A stretch of DNA of 64,000 nt, from positions 124,001 through 188,000 of the forward strand of contig NZ_VSST01000034.1 of the NCBI RefSeq assembly GCF_019402665.1, read 5' to 3'. Within the stretch, counting starts at the first letter, position 1, and the number at the start of each line of letters is the position of its first letter. Position numbers and translations under genes: made by a program. Under the pieces are notes generated by a model. It made no database searches and was not told where the DNA came from. It saw nothing but the letters and a program-made list of their open reading frames with translations. Positions 16,022-24,711 of the stretch are shown here, piece after piece. This stretch comes from Bradyrhizobium canariense. Lineage in GTDB: Bacteria; Pseudomonadota; Alphaproteobacteria; Rhizobiales; Xanthobacteraceae.

Positions 16022-17758
16022 ATGACGATGACCCGCGGACTTCAGATCTCGGTCGGCCAGCATTCCGACAAGGGTCGCAAGCCCATCAACCAGGATTTTC
16101 ACGGCGTCCTCGTCCCGGACGAGCCGATGCTCAGCCTGAAGGGCATTGCGGCCGTCCTCGCCGACGGCATCTCCAGCAGCACGGTGAGCCAGATCGCCAG
16201 CGAGTCGGCGGTCAAGAGCTTCCTGATGGACTATTACTGCACGTCGGAATCCTGGACGGTGAAGACCTCCGCCCGCCGCGTGCTGGATGCGACCAATTCC
16301 TGGCTGCACGCGCAGACGCGCAAGAGCCAATATGCCTATGACCGCGACAAGGGTTATGTCTGCACGCTGAGCGCCATGGTCATCAAGGCGACCACCGCGC
16401 ACATCTTCCACGTCGGCGACTGTCGCGTCTACCGCGTGGCGGGCAAGGCGCTCGAGCAGCTGACCGACGATCACCGGATCATTGTGTCCTCGGAGCAGAC
16501 CTATCTCGGCCGTGCGCTCGGCATCAATCCGCAACTCGAAATCGACTACCAGAGTTTCGAGATCGAGACTGGCGACACCTTCCTGCTGGCGACCGACGGC
16601 GCCTATGAATTCGTCGACGCGCGTTTCATCACGAACGCGCTCAGCGAGCATGCAGCCGAGCTCGACGGAGCGGCGAAGGCGATCGTCGAGGAAGCCTACC
16701 GGCGCGGAAGCGACGACAACATCACGGTCCAGATCCTCCGCATCGATGCAGTGCCGCAGCGCGAGCCGGCCGGCATCTTCAACCAGACCTCCCAGCTGCC
16801 GCTTCCCCCGCTGCCGGAGCCGCGGGCGATCTTCGACGGCTACAGGATCGTCCGCGAAATCCACGCCAGCAGCCGCAGCCATATTTACCTTGCTGTCGAC
16901 GCGGTGACCGAGGAGCCGGTCGCGCTGAAGCTTCCGTCGATCGATCTGCGCGACAATGCCGCCTACCTGAAGCGCTTCCTGATGGAAGAGTGGATCGCGC
17001 GCCGGATCGACAGCCCGCATGTGCTGAAGCCGTTGTCGCAGTCGAAACGGCGTGGCTATCTCTATGTCGCGACCGAATTCGTCGAAGGTCAGACCTTGCG
17101 GCAATGGATGACAGACAATCCGCGCCCCGATCTCGAAACCGTCCGCGGACTGGTCGAGCAGATCGCCGCGGGCCTGCGCGCCTTCCACCGCATGGAGATG
17201 CTGCATCAGGACCTCCGGCCCGACAACATCCTGATCGACAAGACCGGCACCGCGAAGATCATCGACTTCGGATCGGTGAAGGTGGCAGGCGTCGCCGAGG
17301 CAGCGGCGCAGGACGAGACCGACGAAATTCTCGGAACGGTCCAGTACACGGCGCCGGAATATTTTCTCGGGCAAGGCGGCTCGCCGCGCTCCGACATGTT
17401 TTCACTCGCCGTGATCTGCTACCAGATGCTGACGGGAAAGCTTCCCTACGGCACCCAAATCGCCAGGCTCCGGCGCAAGGCGGACGTGCGGAGGCTCAAA
17501 TATCGCCCGGCCGACGACGACAGCAACGTGCCCGCGTGGGTCGACGGCGCGCTCCGACGTGCGCTGCATCCGGATCCCTACAAGCGGCACGAGGATCTGT
17601 CCGAATTCGTGTTCGAGCTTCGCACGCCCAATCCGGCCTATCTCGACACGCGGATCACGCCGCTTTTGGAGCGCAGCCCGCTGATGTTCTGGAAATTGAC
17701 CACGGCGGCGCTCGCCTGCGTCGTCGTGGTCCTGCTTGCGATGTTGCACGCGCGCTGA
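16022..17758 (+). CDS. Bifunctional PP2C phosphatase/Ser-Thr protein kinase, membrane-anchored
   Basis: A protein of about 578 residues with two signalling domains. Residues about 8-240 are a PP2C phosphatase (KGRKPINQDFHG, ADGISSS, GDCRVYR, ATDGAYEF, DDNITVQ). Residues about 265-535 are a Hanks-type kinase (VALKLP lysine, HQDLRPDNIL catalytic loop, DFG, TAPEYFLG). A single C-terminal helix (TTAALACVVVVLLAMLH) anchors it with both domains in the cytoplasm. The kinase is unusual: no glycines in the P-loop region (IHASSRSHIYLA), HQD for HRD, and Arg for the loop Lys. Similar kinases sit in nitrate/nitrite assimilation loci of other proteobacteria (for example Pseudomonas). ATG at 16028 is an alternative start. 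Confidence 0.88.
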   Translation: MTMTRGLQISVGQHSDKGRKPINQDFHGVLVPDEPMLSLKGIAAVLADGISSSTVSQIASESAVKSFLMDYYCTSESWTVKTSARRVLDATNSWLHAQTRKSQYAYDRDKGYVCTLSAMVIKATTAHIFHVGDCRVYRVAGKALEQLTDDHRIIVSSEQTYLGRALGINPQLEIDYQSFEIETGDTFLLATDGAYEFVDARFITNALSEHAAELDGAAKAIVEEAYRRGSDDNITVQILRIDAVPQREPAGIFNQTSQLPLPPLPEPRAIFDGYRIVREIHASSRSHIYLAVDAVTEEPVALKLPSIDLRDNAAYLKRFLMEEWIARRIDSPHVLKPLSQSKRRGYLYVATEFVEGQTLRQWMTDNPRPDLETVRGLVEQIAAGLRAFHRMEMLHQDLRPDNILIDKTGTAKIIDFGSVKVAGVAEAAAQDETDEILGTVQYTAPEYFLGQGGSPRSDMFSLAVICYQMLTGKLPYGTQIARLRRKADVRRLKYRPADDDSNVPAWVDGALRRALHPDPYKRHEDLSEFVFELRTPNPAYLDTRITPLLERSPLMFWKLTTAALACVVVVLLAMLHAR

Positions 17759-17782
17759 TCAGGGGTGTAGCCACGCAAAGCA

Positions 17783-18457
17783 TCACCACGTGATCAGCGG
17801 AGACCGATGCAGCCAGGTATCGGCGCGCACTTGATCCAGCACGAATGTCGCAACGTCCTCGCGCGCGATGCTGCCACCATGGAAGCCCGAAAGATCCGTC
17901 AGCGCCCGGACCGAGCCGCGGCCGGGCTTGTTATTGAGAATCGAGGGGCGAACCAAAATCCAGTCCAGCCCGCTGTCTCTGACGATCGCTTCCTGCCGGT
18001 TCTTGTCGGCGTACACCTTCTTCAGGAGAAGCGGAAAAATCACATTGTCGGCGACAAAGCCGGCGTGCCCGGCACTGTCGCCGGCGCCCATTCCCGTGAT
18101 GCAAACCAGCCGCGAGACCTGCTCGGCCTTCATCGCGCTCACGAGCGCGCGCGTCGCGGTCGAGAGCAGCGTCACCTCGCGGAACAGGCTTACCGGTGTA
18201 CCCAGCGCGCTGACTACGGCCTCACGGCCTTTGAGGGCTTCGCGCAGGGCTGTTTCATCGCGGGCATCTCCGACGATGAGCTTCGCCCCCGTGATGTCAC
18301 TTGCCTTGCCGGCGGAGCGCACCAGCACGGTGACGTCGTAGCCCCGCGCCGCCGCCTGGTTGACGATCAGGCGACCGGTGGCACCGGTCGCTCCAAGCAC
18401 CAATATCTTCGTTGCGCCTTCCGGATTCACCGGAACAGTGGCGATTGAAGAGGTCAT
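17783..18457 (-). CDS. NAD(P)-binding oxidoreductase, atypical SDR (NmrA-like)
   Basis: A 224-residue Rossmann-fold protein with the atypical SDR nucleotide motif VLGATGATGRLIVNQAAARGYDV and later VSALGTPVSL and VCITGMGAGDSAGHAG. The active-site YxxxK of classical SDRs is replaced by the D-K-N-R-Q-E type helix seen in SDR_a5/NAD(P)H-binding 10 proteins. Some relatives are reductases, others redox sensors. It lies 42 bp downstream of the next NmrA-like gene on the same strand, so the two are probably co-transcribed. Confidence 0.8.
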   Translation of the reverse strand: MTSSIATVPVNPEGATKILVLGATGATGRLIVNQAAARGYDVTVLVRSAGKASDITGAKLIVGDARDETALREALKGREAVVSALGTPVSLFREVTLLSTATRALVSAMKAEQVSRLVCITGMGAGDSAGHAGFVADNVIFPLLLKKVYADKNRQEAIVRDSGLDWILVRPSILNNKPGRGSVRALTDLSGFHGGSIAREDVATFVLDQVRADTWLHRSPLITW

Positions 18458-18499
18458 GATAGGAGTCCTCGTTGTCGTGATGGGGACGTGCCCCTGCCG

Positions 18500-19369
18500 T
18501 CAGGCAGTGGCCGTGATCTCGGAGACGAAGTCGCGATAGGAGCGCAGGGGACGGCCCAACAGCGCGGTCAGACGCTCGACGTCGCCGGCCTCGGGGACCA
18601 TTCCCTCGGTGAGGAAACGCTCGCTCATCAGCCGCATGTCATAAGCCATCCAGCTCGGCATGAACTGCCTGAGGTTCTTCTCGAAGCCGGCGGTATCGTC
18701 ACCGGGATAGGCGATCGTGCGGCCCAGCACCTCCGACCAGACGGCGGCGGCTTTCGCGCCGGTCAGCGTATCAGGACCGACGAGATTGATGCGCGCGAGC
18801 GGAAGCGGTGTTGCGGCGCGCTCACGACGGATGAGCTCAAGGGCCGCGATCTCGCCGATGTCGCGTACATCGATCATGGCGAGCCCCCTGCTCCCGATCG
18901 GCATCGGATAGATGCCGTATCCGGTCACCACGTCCTTGATCGTGACGTCGTTGTTCATGAAGTACGCCGGGCGCAGGATGGTGGCGTTGAAGCCCATCTG
19001 CTCGATCATCCGCTCGACGCCGAACTTGCCGGCAAAGTGCGGGACGTTCACGTAGCGATCGCTGTGGATCACCGAGAGGTAGACGACCCGCTCGACGCCA
19101 GCCTCGCGGGCGACGTTGAGCGCGATCAGTGCCTGCGTGAATTCATCCGGCACCACTGCATTGAGCAGGAACAGGGTCGAGACGCCCTTGAATGCGCTGC
19201 GGATCGAGTCGACGTCGAGCAGATCGCCCTGCACGACGGTGACGCCTGCCGGGAGGTTTGCCTTGGCAGGATCGCGCGCAAGAGCGCGGACATCGGCGCC
19301 GCGCTTGACGAGCTGTTCGACGACATGGCGGCCGACGGTGCCGGTTGCGCCGGTAACGAGGATGGTCAT
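18500..19369 (-). CDS. NmrA-family NAD(P)-binding protein
   Basis: A 289-residue protein starting MTILVTGATGTVGRHVVEQL, the NmrA/HSCARG nucleotide-binding motif, followed by DVRALARDPAKANLP and VVQGDLLDVDSIRSAFKGV. Family members bind NADP(H) and act as redox sensors or quinone/azo reductases. I chose the ATG at 19369 because GGAG lies 8 bases upstream and the motif starts there; the frame extends to 19402 without conserved sequence. It is divergent from a LysR regulator, the usual arrangement for a LysR target. Confidence 0.85.
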   Translation of the reverse strand: MTILVTGATGTVGRHVVEQLVKRGADVRALARDPAKANLPAGVTVVQGDLLDVDSIRSAFKGVSTLFLLNAVVPDEFTQALIALNVAREAGVERVVYLSVIHSDRYVNVPHFAGKFGVERMIEQMGFNATILRPAYFMNNDVTIKDVVTGYGIYPMPIGSRGLAMIDVRDIGEIAALELIRRERAATPLPLARINLVGPDTLTGAKAAAVWSEVLGRTIAYPGDDTAGFEKNLRQFMPSWMAYDMRLMSERFLTEGMVPEAGDVERLTALLGRPLRSYRDFVSEITATA

Positions 19370-19448
19370 GGGGATCACTCCGGGGTTGGGGTCAGAAGAC
19401 ATCCCGGAAATTACTGATCCACATTCGGACCGATAGCCGCTATATCTG

Positions 19449-19459
19449 GACAGACTGTC
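19449..19459. promoter_or_regulatory. Short dyad in the NmrA/LysR divergent promoter
   Basis: GACAG-A-CTGTC, an 11-bp inverted repeat, sits 15 bp before the LysR start in the 104-bp divergent intergenic region. Its position fits an autoregulatory operator of the LysR protein, but the T-N11-A form is not perfect. Confidence 0.3.
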
Positions 19460-19473
19460 TCACTGGTGGAACA

Positions 19474-20367
19474 ATGGACCTGCTCGCACTCGCCGATTTC
19501 AATCTCGTTGCCCGGCACGGCGGGTTCGGCCGGGCCGCACGCGCCGCCGGACGCCCGAAAGCCACCCTGTCCCGGCGGGTCGCGGAGCTGGAAGCCGCGC
19601 TCGACCTGCGCCTGTTCGAACGGGGAGCGCGCACCCTGAAACTCACGCAGGAAGGACGCGCCCTTTACGAGCGGACGGGGGCCTTGCTCACCGAGCTCGA
19701 CGAGACGGCGACAGCGATCGCCTCGGGTGGAGACAGGCCGCGCGGCAGCTTGCGGATCAGCGCGCCTATGCTGTTCTCGCAGACTGCAATGGGAAATCTC
19801 GCGGCCGGGTTCGCGCTCAGATATCCGGACATCCGTCTTGAGGTCACGACGGAAGATCGCTCCGTCGACATGGTGGAGGAAGGGTATGATCTGGTGATCC
19901 GGGTCAATCCCGATCCGGATGAAAACCTGGTCGGACGAATCTTCTTGCGCGATCGGCTGGTGGTGGTGGCGAGCCCTGACCTCGAACGACCGCGGGACGG
20001 AATCGCCGTGCCGGCCGTCATGCGCGGCGCGGGCGATCAGCTAACAAGCTGGGACGTGACAACGCCAGGCGGACAATCGCGCATTGCGATTGATCCAGTC
20101 CTCCGCCTGTCGTCGCTCATCATGGTCCGCGATGCGGTCCGGGCCGGCGTCGGCGCTACGCGCCTGCCAGTGTCACTGGTCAGTCACGACCTCGCTGCGG
20201 GCACGCTGGTGCTTTGGGGCGATATCGAGGGACCGGAGATCGCGCTGTGGACGCTTTATCCATCACGCCGGCTCCTGAGTGCGCGCGTATCCGCCTTCCT
20301 CGACTTCATGAAAGAAGCCTTTCCGATGGGGACGCCTGACGAGCTGGCGGCCTTTATCGGGAGATGA
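19474..20367 (+). CDS. LysR-family transcriptional regulator
   Basis: A 297-residue regulator with a LysR winged helix-turn-helix at the N-terminus (HGGFGRAARAAGRPKATLSRRVAELEAAL, then FERGARTLKLTQEGRALYE) and a substrate-binding domain beginning GSLRISAPMLFSQ near residue 93. It resembles the AaeR/DsdC-like branch with a short linker. It probably controls the divergent NmrA-like gene and its downstream partner, and itself, through the 104-bp region between them. Confidence 0.88.
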   Translation: MDLLALADFNLVARHGGFGRAARAAGRPKATLSRRVAELEAALDLRLFERGARTLKLTQEGRALYERTGALLTELDETATAIASGGDRPRGSLRISAPMLFSQTAMGNLAAGFALRYPDIRLEVTTEDRSVDMVEEGYDLVIRVNPDPDENLVGRIFLRDRLVVVASPDLERPRDGIAVPAVMRGAGDQLTSWDVTTPGGQSRIAIDPVLRLSSLIMVRDAVRAGVGATRLPVSLVSHDLAAGTLVLWGDIEGPEIALWTLYPSRRLLSARVSAFLDFMKEAFPMGTPDELAAFIGR

Positions 20368-20397
20368 GAGGGCGGCGCGTGCTCTCGCGCCTGACGG

Positions 20398-21315
20398 TCA
20401 GGCCGGCTCCTCCGCCTTCATCCCCAGCGGCTTGGGCGCCATGCCGCCGCCGGGCTTGAGGTGGAATTCGTAGGTCATCAGGTGCCACTGCCCGCTTGCC
20501 CTGGAGCCGTCGGGCATCTCCGGGTCGCTGCGCGGCTCGACCTTGGCGACGAGGTCGTCCTTCACGCCGAACACCACGTCGGAATCCAGATATTTGTCGC
20601 CGTCCATAAAGACGTGGGTGATCAGCGGCTCGTAGCCCTTGGCATTGACCAGGAAGTGCACATGCGCCGGGCGCATCGGGTGGCGGTTGGTCTGCACGAT
20701 CATCTCGCCGACCGGGCCGTCAGTCGGGATCGGGTAGCTGCAAGGCAGGATGGTGCGGAAGAAAAAGCGGCCATCGCTATCGGTGATGAAGCGCGCCCGC
20801 GCCGAGGCGCCGACCTCATCATAGTTCGGCTTCTGCGAGTCGTAGAAGCCGTCATCGTCGGCGTGCCAGACGTCAACTGGGACATTCGCGAGCGGCTTGC
20901 CCTTGAGATCGGTGACACGGCTCTGCACGAACATCCGTTCGCCGGTCTGATTGTTCGGAGAGATGTCGGTGCCGTGCGCCGTCACCTTGTGCTCGCCGAC
21001 ATAGAACGGCCCGAGCACGGTGGTCTGGGTAGCGCCCTCGCGCTCGCGATGGTTGACCGCGTCGACCAACATGGAGACGCCGAGCACGTCGGACAGGAGG
21101 ATGAATTCCTGCCGGGTGTCCGTGCATTTCTGGCCGGTGCGGGTCAGGAAATCGATGGCGTATTCCCACTCCTCAAAGGTGAGGCCGGTCTTGCTCACGT
21201 AATCGTGCAGCGACTTCACCAATTCCTGGAGCAGGAATTTCGCGCGCGGGTCGGGTGTCTGGTCAAAGCTCCGGACGACGGCTTCAGTGAGTTCGGTCTC
21301 GTTGAACTGGGTCAT
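20398..21315 (-). CDS. Intradiol ring-cleavage dioxygenase (hydroxyquinol/catechol 1,2-dioxygenase type)
   Basis: A 305-residue non-haem Fe(III) dioxygenase that opens catechol-type rings between the hydroxyl groups. An N-terminal helical dimerisation domain (KFLLQELVKSLHDYVSKTGLTFEEW) precedes the beta-sandwich core. The four iron ligands are visible: Tyr in GPFYVGE, Tyr in LPCSYPIPTDGPVG, and two His in MRPAHVHFLV. Length and N-terminal domain favour hydroxyquinol or chlorocatechol dioxygenases over protocatechuate enzymes. The usual maleylacetate reductase partner is not next to it, so the pathway is uncertain. Confidence 0.87.
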   Translation of the reverse strand: MTQFNETELTEAVVRSFDQTPDPRAKFLLQELVKSLHDYVSKTGLTFEEWEYAIDFLTRTGQKCTDTRQEFILLSDVLGVSMLVDAVNHREREGATQTTVLGPFYVGEHKVTAHGTDISPNNQTGERMFVQSRVTDLKGKPLANVPVDVWHADDDGFYDSQKPNYDEVGASARARFITDSDGRFFFRTILPCSYPIPTDGPVGEMIVQTNRHPMRPAHVHFLVNAKGYEPLITHVFMDGDKYLDSDVVFGVKDDLVAKVEPRSDPEMPDGSRASGQWHLMTYEFHLKPGGGMAPKPLGMKAEEPA

Positions 21316-21477
21316 GGTGCGTTTGCCCTGGTTTTTTCGTTGGCCCGGGTGGGCTCCTTGGAGGCGTTCCAGGGCGCAGCCTACACCAGTCGGGCCGGCT
21401 GCGTTAAGCGCAGCCGGCTTGGAAAGAGGTCGCCATTTCGGCTATCACCTTTCCGATAAAATGCCCCGGAGGAACTG

Positions 21478-22752
21478 ATGCTCGCCCCTACCCCCGCCTC
21501 GCCCGAATCCGTCGGTATGTCCAAGTCCGCGCTCGACCGTATCGATGCGCATCTGAAGAGCCGGTACATCGATGCCGGTCGCTTCCCGGGCACGCATCTC
21601 CTGGTCTATCGCCGTGGCAAGGTCGCCCACAGCTCTCTGCAGGGCTTTGCCGATATCGAGCGCAAGGCGCCGGTCAAGGACGACACCATCTACCGCATCT
21701 ATTCCATGACCAAGCCGCTCACCAGCGTCGCCTTCATGATGCTGGTCGAGCAAGGCCTCGTCGCGATCGATGAGCCGGTCGCCAAGTACATTCCGGAATG
21801 GAAGGATCTCGGCGTGTTCGTCGCCGGCACCGCGCCGTCCTTCCTGACCCGGCCGCCGTCGCGCCCGATGCTGATCGTCGACCTCCTGCGCCACACCTCC
21901 GGCCTCACCTATGGCTTCCAGCAGCGCTCGAATGTCGATGCCGCCTACCGCGCTGAAAAGATCGGCGAGGTCGAGAAATCAGGCACGCTGCAGACCATGA
22001 TCGAGAGCCTCGCGAAAATCCCGCTGGAGTTCTCGCCGGGCGAGGCCTGGAACTACTCGGTTTCGACCGACGTGATCGGTTACCTCGTCGGCAAGATCTC
22101 CGGGATCCCCTTCGAGCAGTTCCTGAAACAACGCATCCTCGATCCACTCGGCATGACCGACACTGATTTCCACGTGCCTGCTTCCAAGGCCCACCGGTTC
22201 GCCGCCTGTTACTCGGCCGACCCGGGCGGCGGCATGACCTTCCATGCCGGCCAGCGGCGCGAGGGACTGACATTACAGGACGATCCAACCAAGAGCTCGT
22301 TCCTGTCACCGCCGTCCTTCATCTCGGGCGGCGGCGGGCTGTGCTCGACGACGGCCGACTATCTCACCTTCTGCCGTGCGCTGCTCAATGGCGGCGAGCT
22401 CGGCGGCGTCAGGCTGATCGGGCCGAAGACGCTGGCATTGATGACGACCAACCACATTCCCGGCGGGCGCTTTCTCCCCGAGGTGTCGCGCTCGCTGTTC
22501 TCCGAAGCGACCTACAACGGCATCGGTTTCGGCCTCGGCTTCGCCGTGACCATGCGCCCGGCCGAGACACTGGTCGCCGGCAGCCCCGGTGAATACAATT
22601 GGGGCGGCGCGGCCACGACGTCGTTCTGGATCGACCCGGCGGAGGAGCTGATCACCATCTTCATGACGCAGGTGCTGCCATCCAGCGCCTACCCGCTCCG
22701 GCGCGAGCTGCGCAGCATGGTCTACGCCGCGATCACCGAGAGCAATCTCTAG
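21478..22752 (+). CDS. Serine hydrolase, class C beta-lactamase family
   Basis: A 424-residue protein of the beta-lactamase/EstB fold. The nucleophile motif SxxK is SMTK (in IYRIYSMTKPLTS, about residue 80), and the YxN-like motif is YSVSTD (about residue 196). It has no obvious signal peptide (MLAPTPASPESVGMSKSALD), so a cytoplasmic esterase or peptidase role is more likely than antibiotic resistance. Proteins of this type in soil bacteria often hydrolyse esters or amides. It converges with the TRAP operon, with a shared hairpin terminator between. Confidence 0.85.
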   Translation: MLAPTPASPESVGMSKSALDRIDAHLKSRYIDAGRFPGTHLLVYRRGKVAHSSLQGFADIERKAPVKDDTIYRIYSMTKPLTSVAFMMLVEQGLVAIDEPVAKYIPEWKDLGVFVAGTAPSFLTRPPSRPMLIVDLLRHTSGLTYGFQQRSNVDAAYRAEKIGEVEKSGTLQTMIESLAKIPLEFSPGEAWNYSVSTDVIGYLVGKISGIPFEQFLKQRILDPLGMTDTDFHVPASKAHRFAACYSADPGGGMTFHAGQRREGLTLQDDPTKSSFLSPPSFISGGGGLCSTTADYLTFCRALLNGGELGGVRLIGPKTLALMTTNHIPGGRFLPEVSRSLFSEATYNGIGFGLGFAVTMRPAETLVAGSPGEYNWGGAATTSFWIDPAEELITIFMTQVLPSSAYPLRRELRSMVYAAITESNL

Positions 22753-22763
22753 ACAAAATCACC

Positions 22764-22791
22764 GATCCCGCGGCATCAGAACCGCGGGATC
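22764..22791. terminator. Bidirectional hairpin between convergent genes
   Basis: GATCCCGCGG and CCGCGGGATC form a perfect ten-base-pair stem with an eight-base loop, between the stop codons of the serine hydrolase gene and dctM. It fits a two-way terminator, although U-runs are short. Confidence 0.6.
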
Positions 22792-22800
22792 AAGCCCCGT

Positions 22801-24120
22801 TCATTTCAACATCTCCGGCACGATCAGGCGCGGCAGGAACAGCGAAACGCTCGGCCAGATGATGACCGCCGCCAGCACGAGCAGCATCGGAATCAGCATG
22901 ATCACCGTGTCCTTGAGCGCATAGCGCAACCGCACCCCGGCGATCGAGCAGGCGATCATCAGGCACAGGCCATAGGGCGGCGTCACCAGCCCGAAGGCCA
23001 GCGAGACGATCGATATGATCGCAAACTGCACCGGATGAAGGTCCACCGATTTCGCCAGCGGTTCGAGAACGGTGCCGACGATGATGATCGCCGGAATGGC
23101 GTCGAGGAAGCAGCCCACCACCAGAAAGCAGAACGCGATGAAGAAGCCGGCCCCGATCGCACCCATGCCCCAGGTCGAGACGTTGGCCAGCAATTCCTGC
23201 GGAATCCTGTAGTAGGCCAGCAGCCAGCCGAACGCGCTGGCGGTGCCCACGCAGAACAGCGCGACACCCGCGAGACGGCCGGTGTCGAGCAAAGCCTTGT
23301 AGAGTTCGCGCGCGCCGGTTTCACGGTAAAAGAATGTCGATAGCGCCACGGAATAAAGCACCGCGACGCAGGCGGATTCGGTCGCGGTGAACCACCCCAG
23401 CAGGATGCCGCCGACGATGATGAACGGCGTCAGCAGCGCCGGTATCGAGCGCCAGATGGCGCAGCACATCTCCCTCCAGGTGTCCTTCGGATAGGTCGGA
23501 TAACCACGCCGCACGGCATAGACATGCACTGTTGCCATCTGCGCGCCGGCGATCAGCAAGCCCGGCACGATGCCCGCGAGATACATCGCGGCGATCGAAG
23601 TCGAGATCAGTCCGCCCCACACGATCATCAGGATCGAGGGCGGGATAATGACGGCGAGCACGGCCGACACCGCTGTAATGGCGATGGAGAACGAGAGGTC
23701 GTAACCCTCTTTGGTCTGGGCATCGATGAATATCTTGGACTGGCTCGCCGCGTCCGCGGTGGAGGAGCCGGAGATGCCGGCAAAGAACACCGACAGCACG
23801 ACGTTGATTTGCGCCAGCGACCCCGGCCAGTGCCCGACCATCGAGCGCGACAACGCCACCAGGCGATCGGTGATGCCGCCAATGCTCATCAAATTGGCGG
23901 TGAGCAGGAAGAACGGCACCGCCAGCAGGATGAACGAATTGTAGGCGTTGAAGGTTTCCTGCGCGAGCGTCATCAGCGACAGATGCGGTTCGATCAGCAG
24001 GATCGGCACGCAGGCCAGACCAAGCGCGAAGGCGACCGGCACGCGTATGATGAGCAGGCCAACGAAAGTACCGAACAGGACCATCGCGGCCTGCCCGGCA
24101 GAAAGAACATTGCCGCTCAT
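22801..24120 (-). CDS. dctM: TRAP transporter, large permease subunit
   Basis: A 439-residue DctM-type membrane protein with about 12 helices. Hallmarks are VPFFLLTANLMSIGGITDRLV, the SGSSTADAASQSKIF segment of the transport core, ITAVSAVLAVIIPPSILMIVWGG, and a C-terminal FGLVTPPYGLCLMIA. It drives sodium- or proton-coupled uptake of a solute delivered by the DctP protein. Its ATG overlaps the dctQ stop by four bases (24117-24120), so the two are translationally coupled. The gene symbol denotes the family; the solute is unknown. Confidence 0.93.
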   Translation of the reverse strand: MSGNVLSAGQAAMVLFGTFVGLLIIRVPVAFALGLACVPILLIEPHLSLMTLAQETFNAYNSFILLAVPFFLLTANLMSIGGITDRLVALSRSMVGHWPGSLAQINVVLSVFFAGISGSSTADAASQSKIFIDAQTKEGYDLSFSIAITAVSAVLAVIIPPSILMIVWGGLISTSIAAMYLAGIVPGLLIAGAQMATVHVYAVRRGYPTYPKDTWREMCCAIWRSIPALLTPFIIVGGILLGWFTATESACVAVLYSVALSTFFYRETGARELYKALLDTGRLAGVALFCVGTASAFGWLLAYYRIPQELLANVSTWGMGAIGAGFFIAFCFLVVGCFLDAIPAIIIVGTVLEPLAKSVDLHPVQFAIISIVSLAFGLVTPPYGLCLMIACSIAGVRLRYALKDTVIMLIPMLLVLAAVIIWPSVSLFLPRLIVPEMLK

Positions 24121-24632
24121 TGATTTGCCCCAACCAGAATCCGGATCTCGTCGACAATCTGTTCACCGGCGAACACGATCCAGGTCACGCCGGCAACCGG
24201 CCAGGCGACGTGGATCAGCCAAAGCGGCAGATCGGCCAGCTCCGAAGTTCTGTTCCAGGCAAAGCGGGTGAACTCGATGCCGGCGGATACGAACACCAGC
24301 GCCAGCACCAGCACGCCGAGCCGCGCAAGAATCCGCACCAAGGCTTCGCTTCGGCGTGACAGGTCAGGCCAGACGTCGACTTCAAAATGCTGCGACTCTC
24401 TGATGCCGACCATGGCACCGATCATGATCGTCCAGATGAACATGAACCGCGCCATCTCCTCGGTCCAGATGTAGGACGGAATCAAAGGCGTGTAGCGCGA
24501 GATGATCTGCAACGTGACTGGAATGACCAGAAGGCCGACAGAGGCGGCGAGCAGGATTTCCAGCAGTTTTGCATAGGCCGCCGTTGCTCGGCGCCATGGC
24601 GACGGGTTCGGCGGCATCGATATTTCGGTCAT
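24117..24632 (-). CDS. dctQ: TRAP transporter, small permease subunit
   Basis: A 171-residue four-helix protein of the DctQ family. Visible features are LLEILLAASVGLLVIPVTLQIISRY, YIWTEEMARFMFIWTIMIGAMVGIRESQHFEVDVW (the conserved EE-ARF-FIW motif with following His), and a C-terminal LIHVAWPVAGVTWIVFAGEQIVDE. It pairs with DctM to form the membrane part of the transporter. It is the middle gene of dctP-Q-M. Confidence 0.92.
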   Translation of the reverse strand: MTEISMPPNPSPWRRATAAYAKLLEILLAASVGLLVIPVTLQIISRYTPLIPSYIWTEEMARFMFIWTIMIGAMVGIRESQHFEVDVWPDLSRRSEALVRILARLGVLVLALVFVSAGIEFTRFAWNRTSELADLPLWLIHVAWPVAGVTWIVFAGEQIVDEIRILVGANQ

Positions 24633-24662
24633 TACGACTCCGGGGGATCACAATCACGCAAT

Positions 24663-24686
24663 GGGGCAAGCCGTCTGGCTTGCCCC
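24663..24686. repeat. Hairpin between dctP and dctQ
   Basis: GGGGCAAGCC and GGCTTGCCCC form a perfect ten-base-pair stem with a four-base loop just after the dctP stop. As between nrtA and nrtB, it separates a periplasmic-binding-protein gene from its permease genes. Confidence 0.7.
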
Positions 24687-24711
24687 GCTGTCGCGTGGGC
24701 GGCGACAGTTC

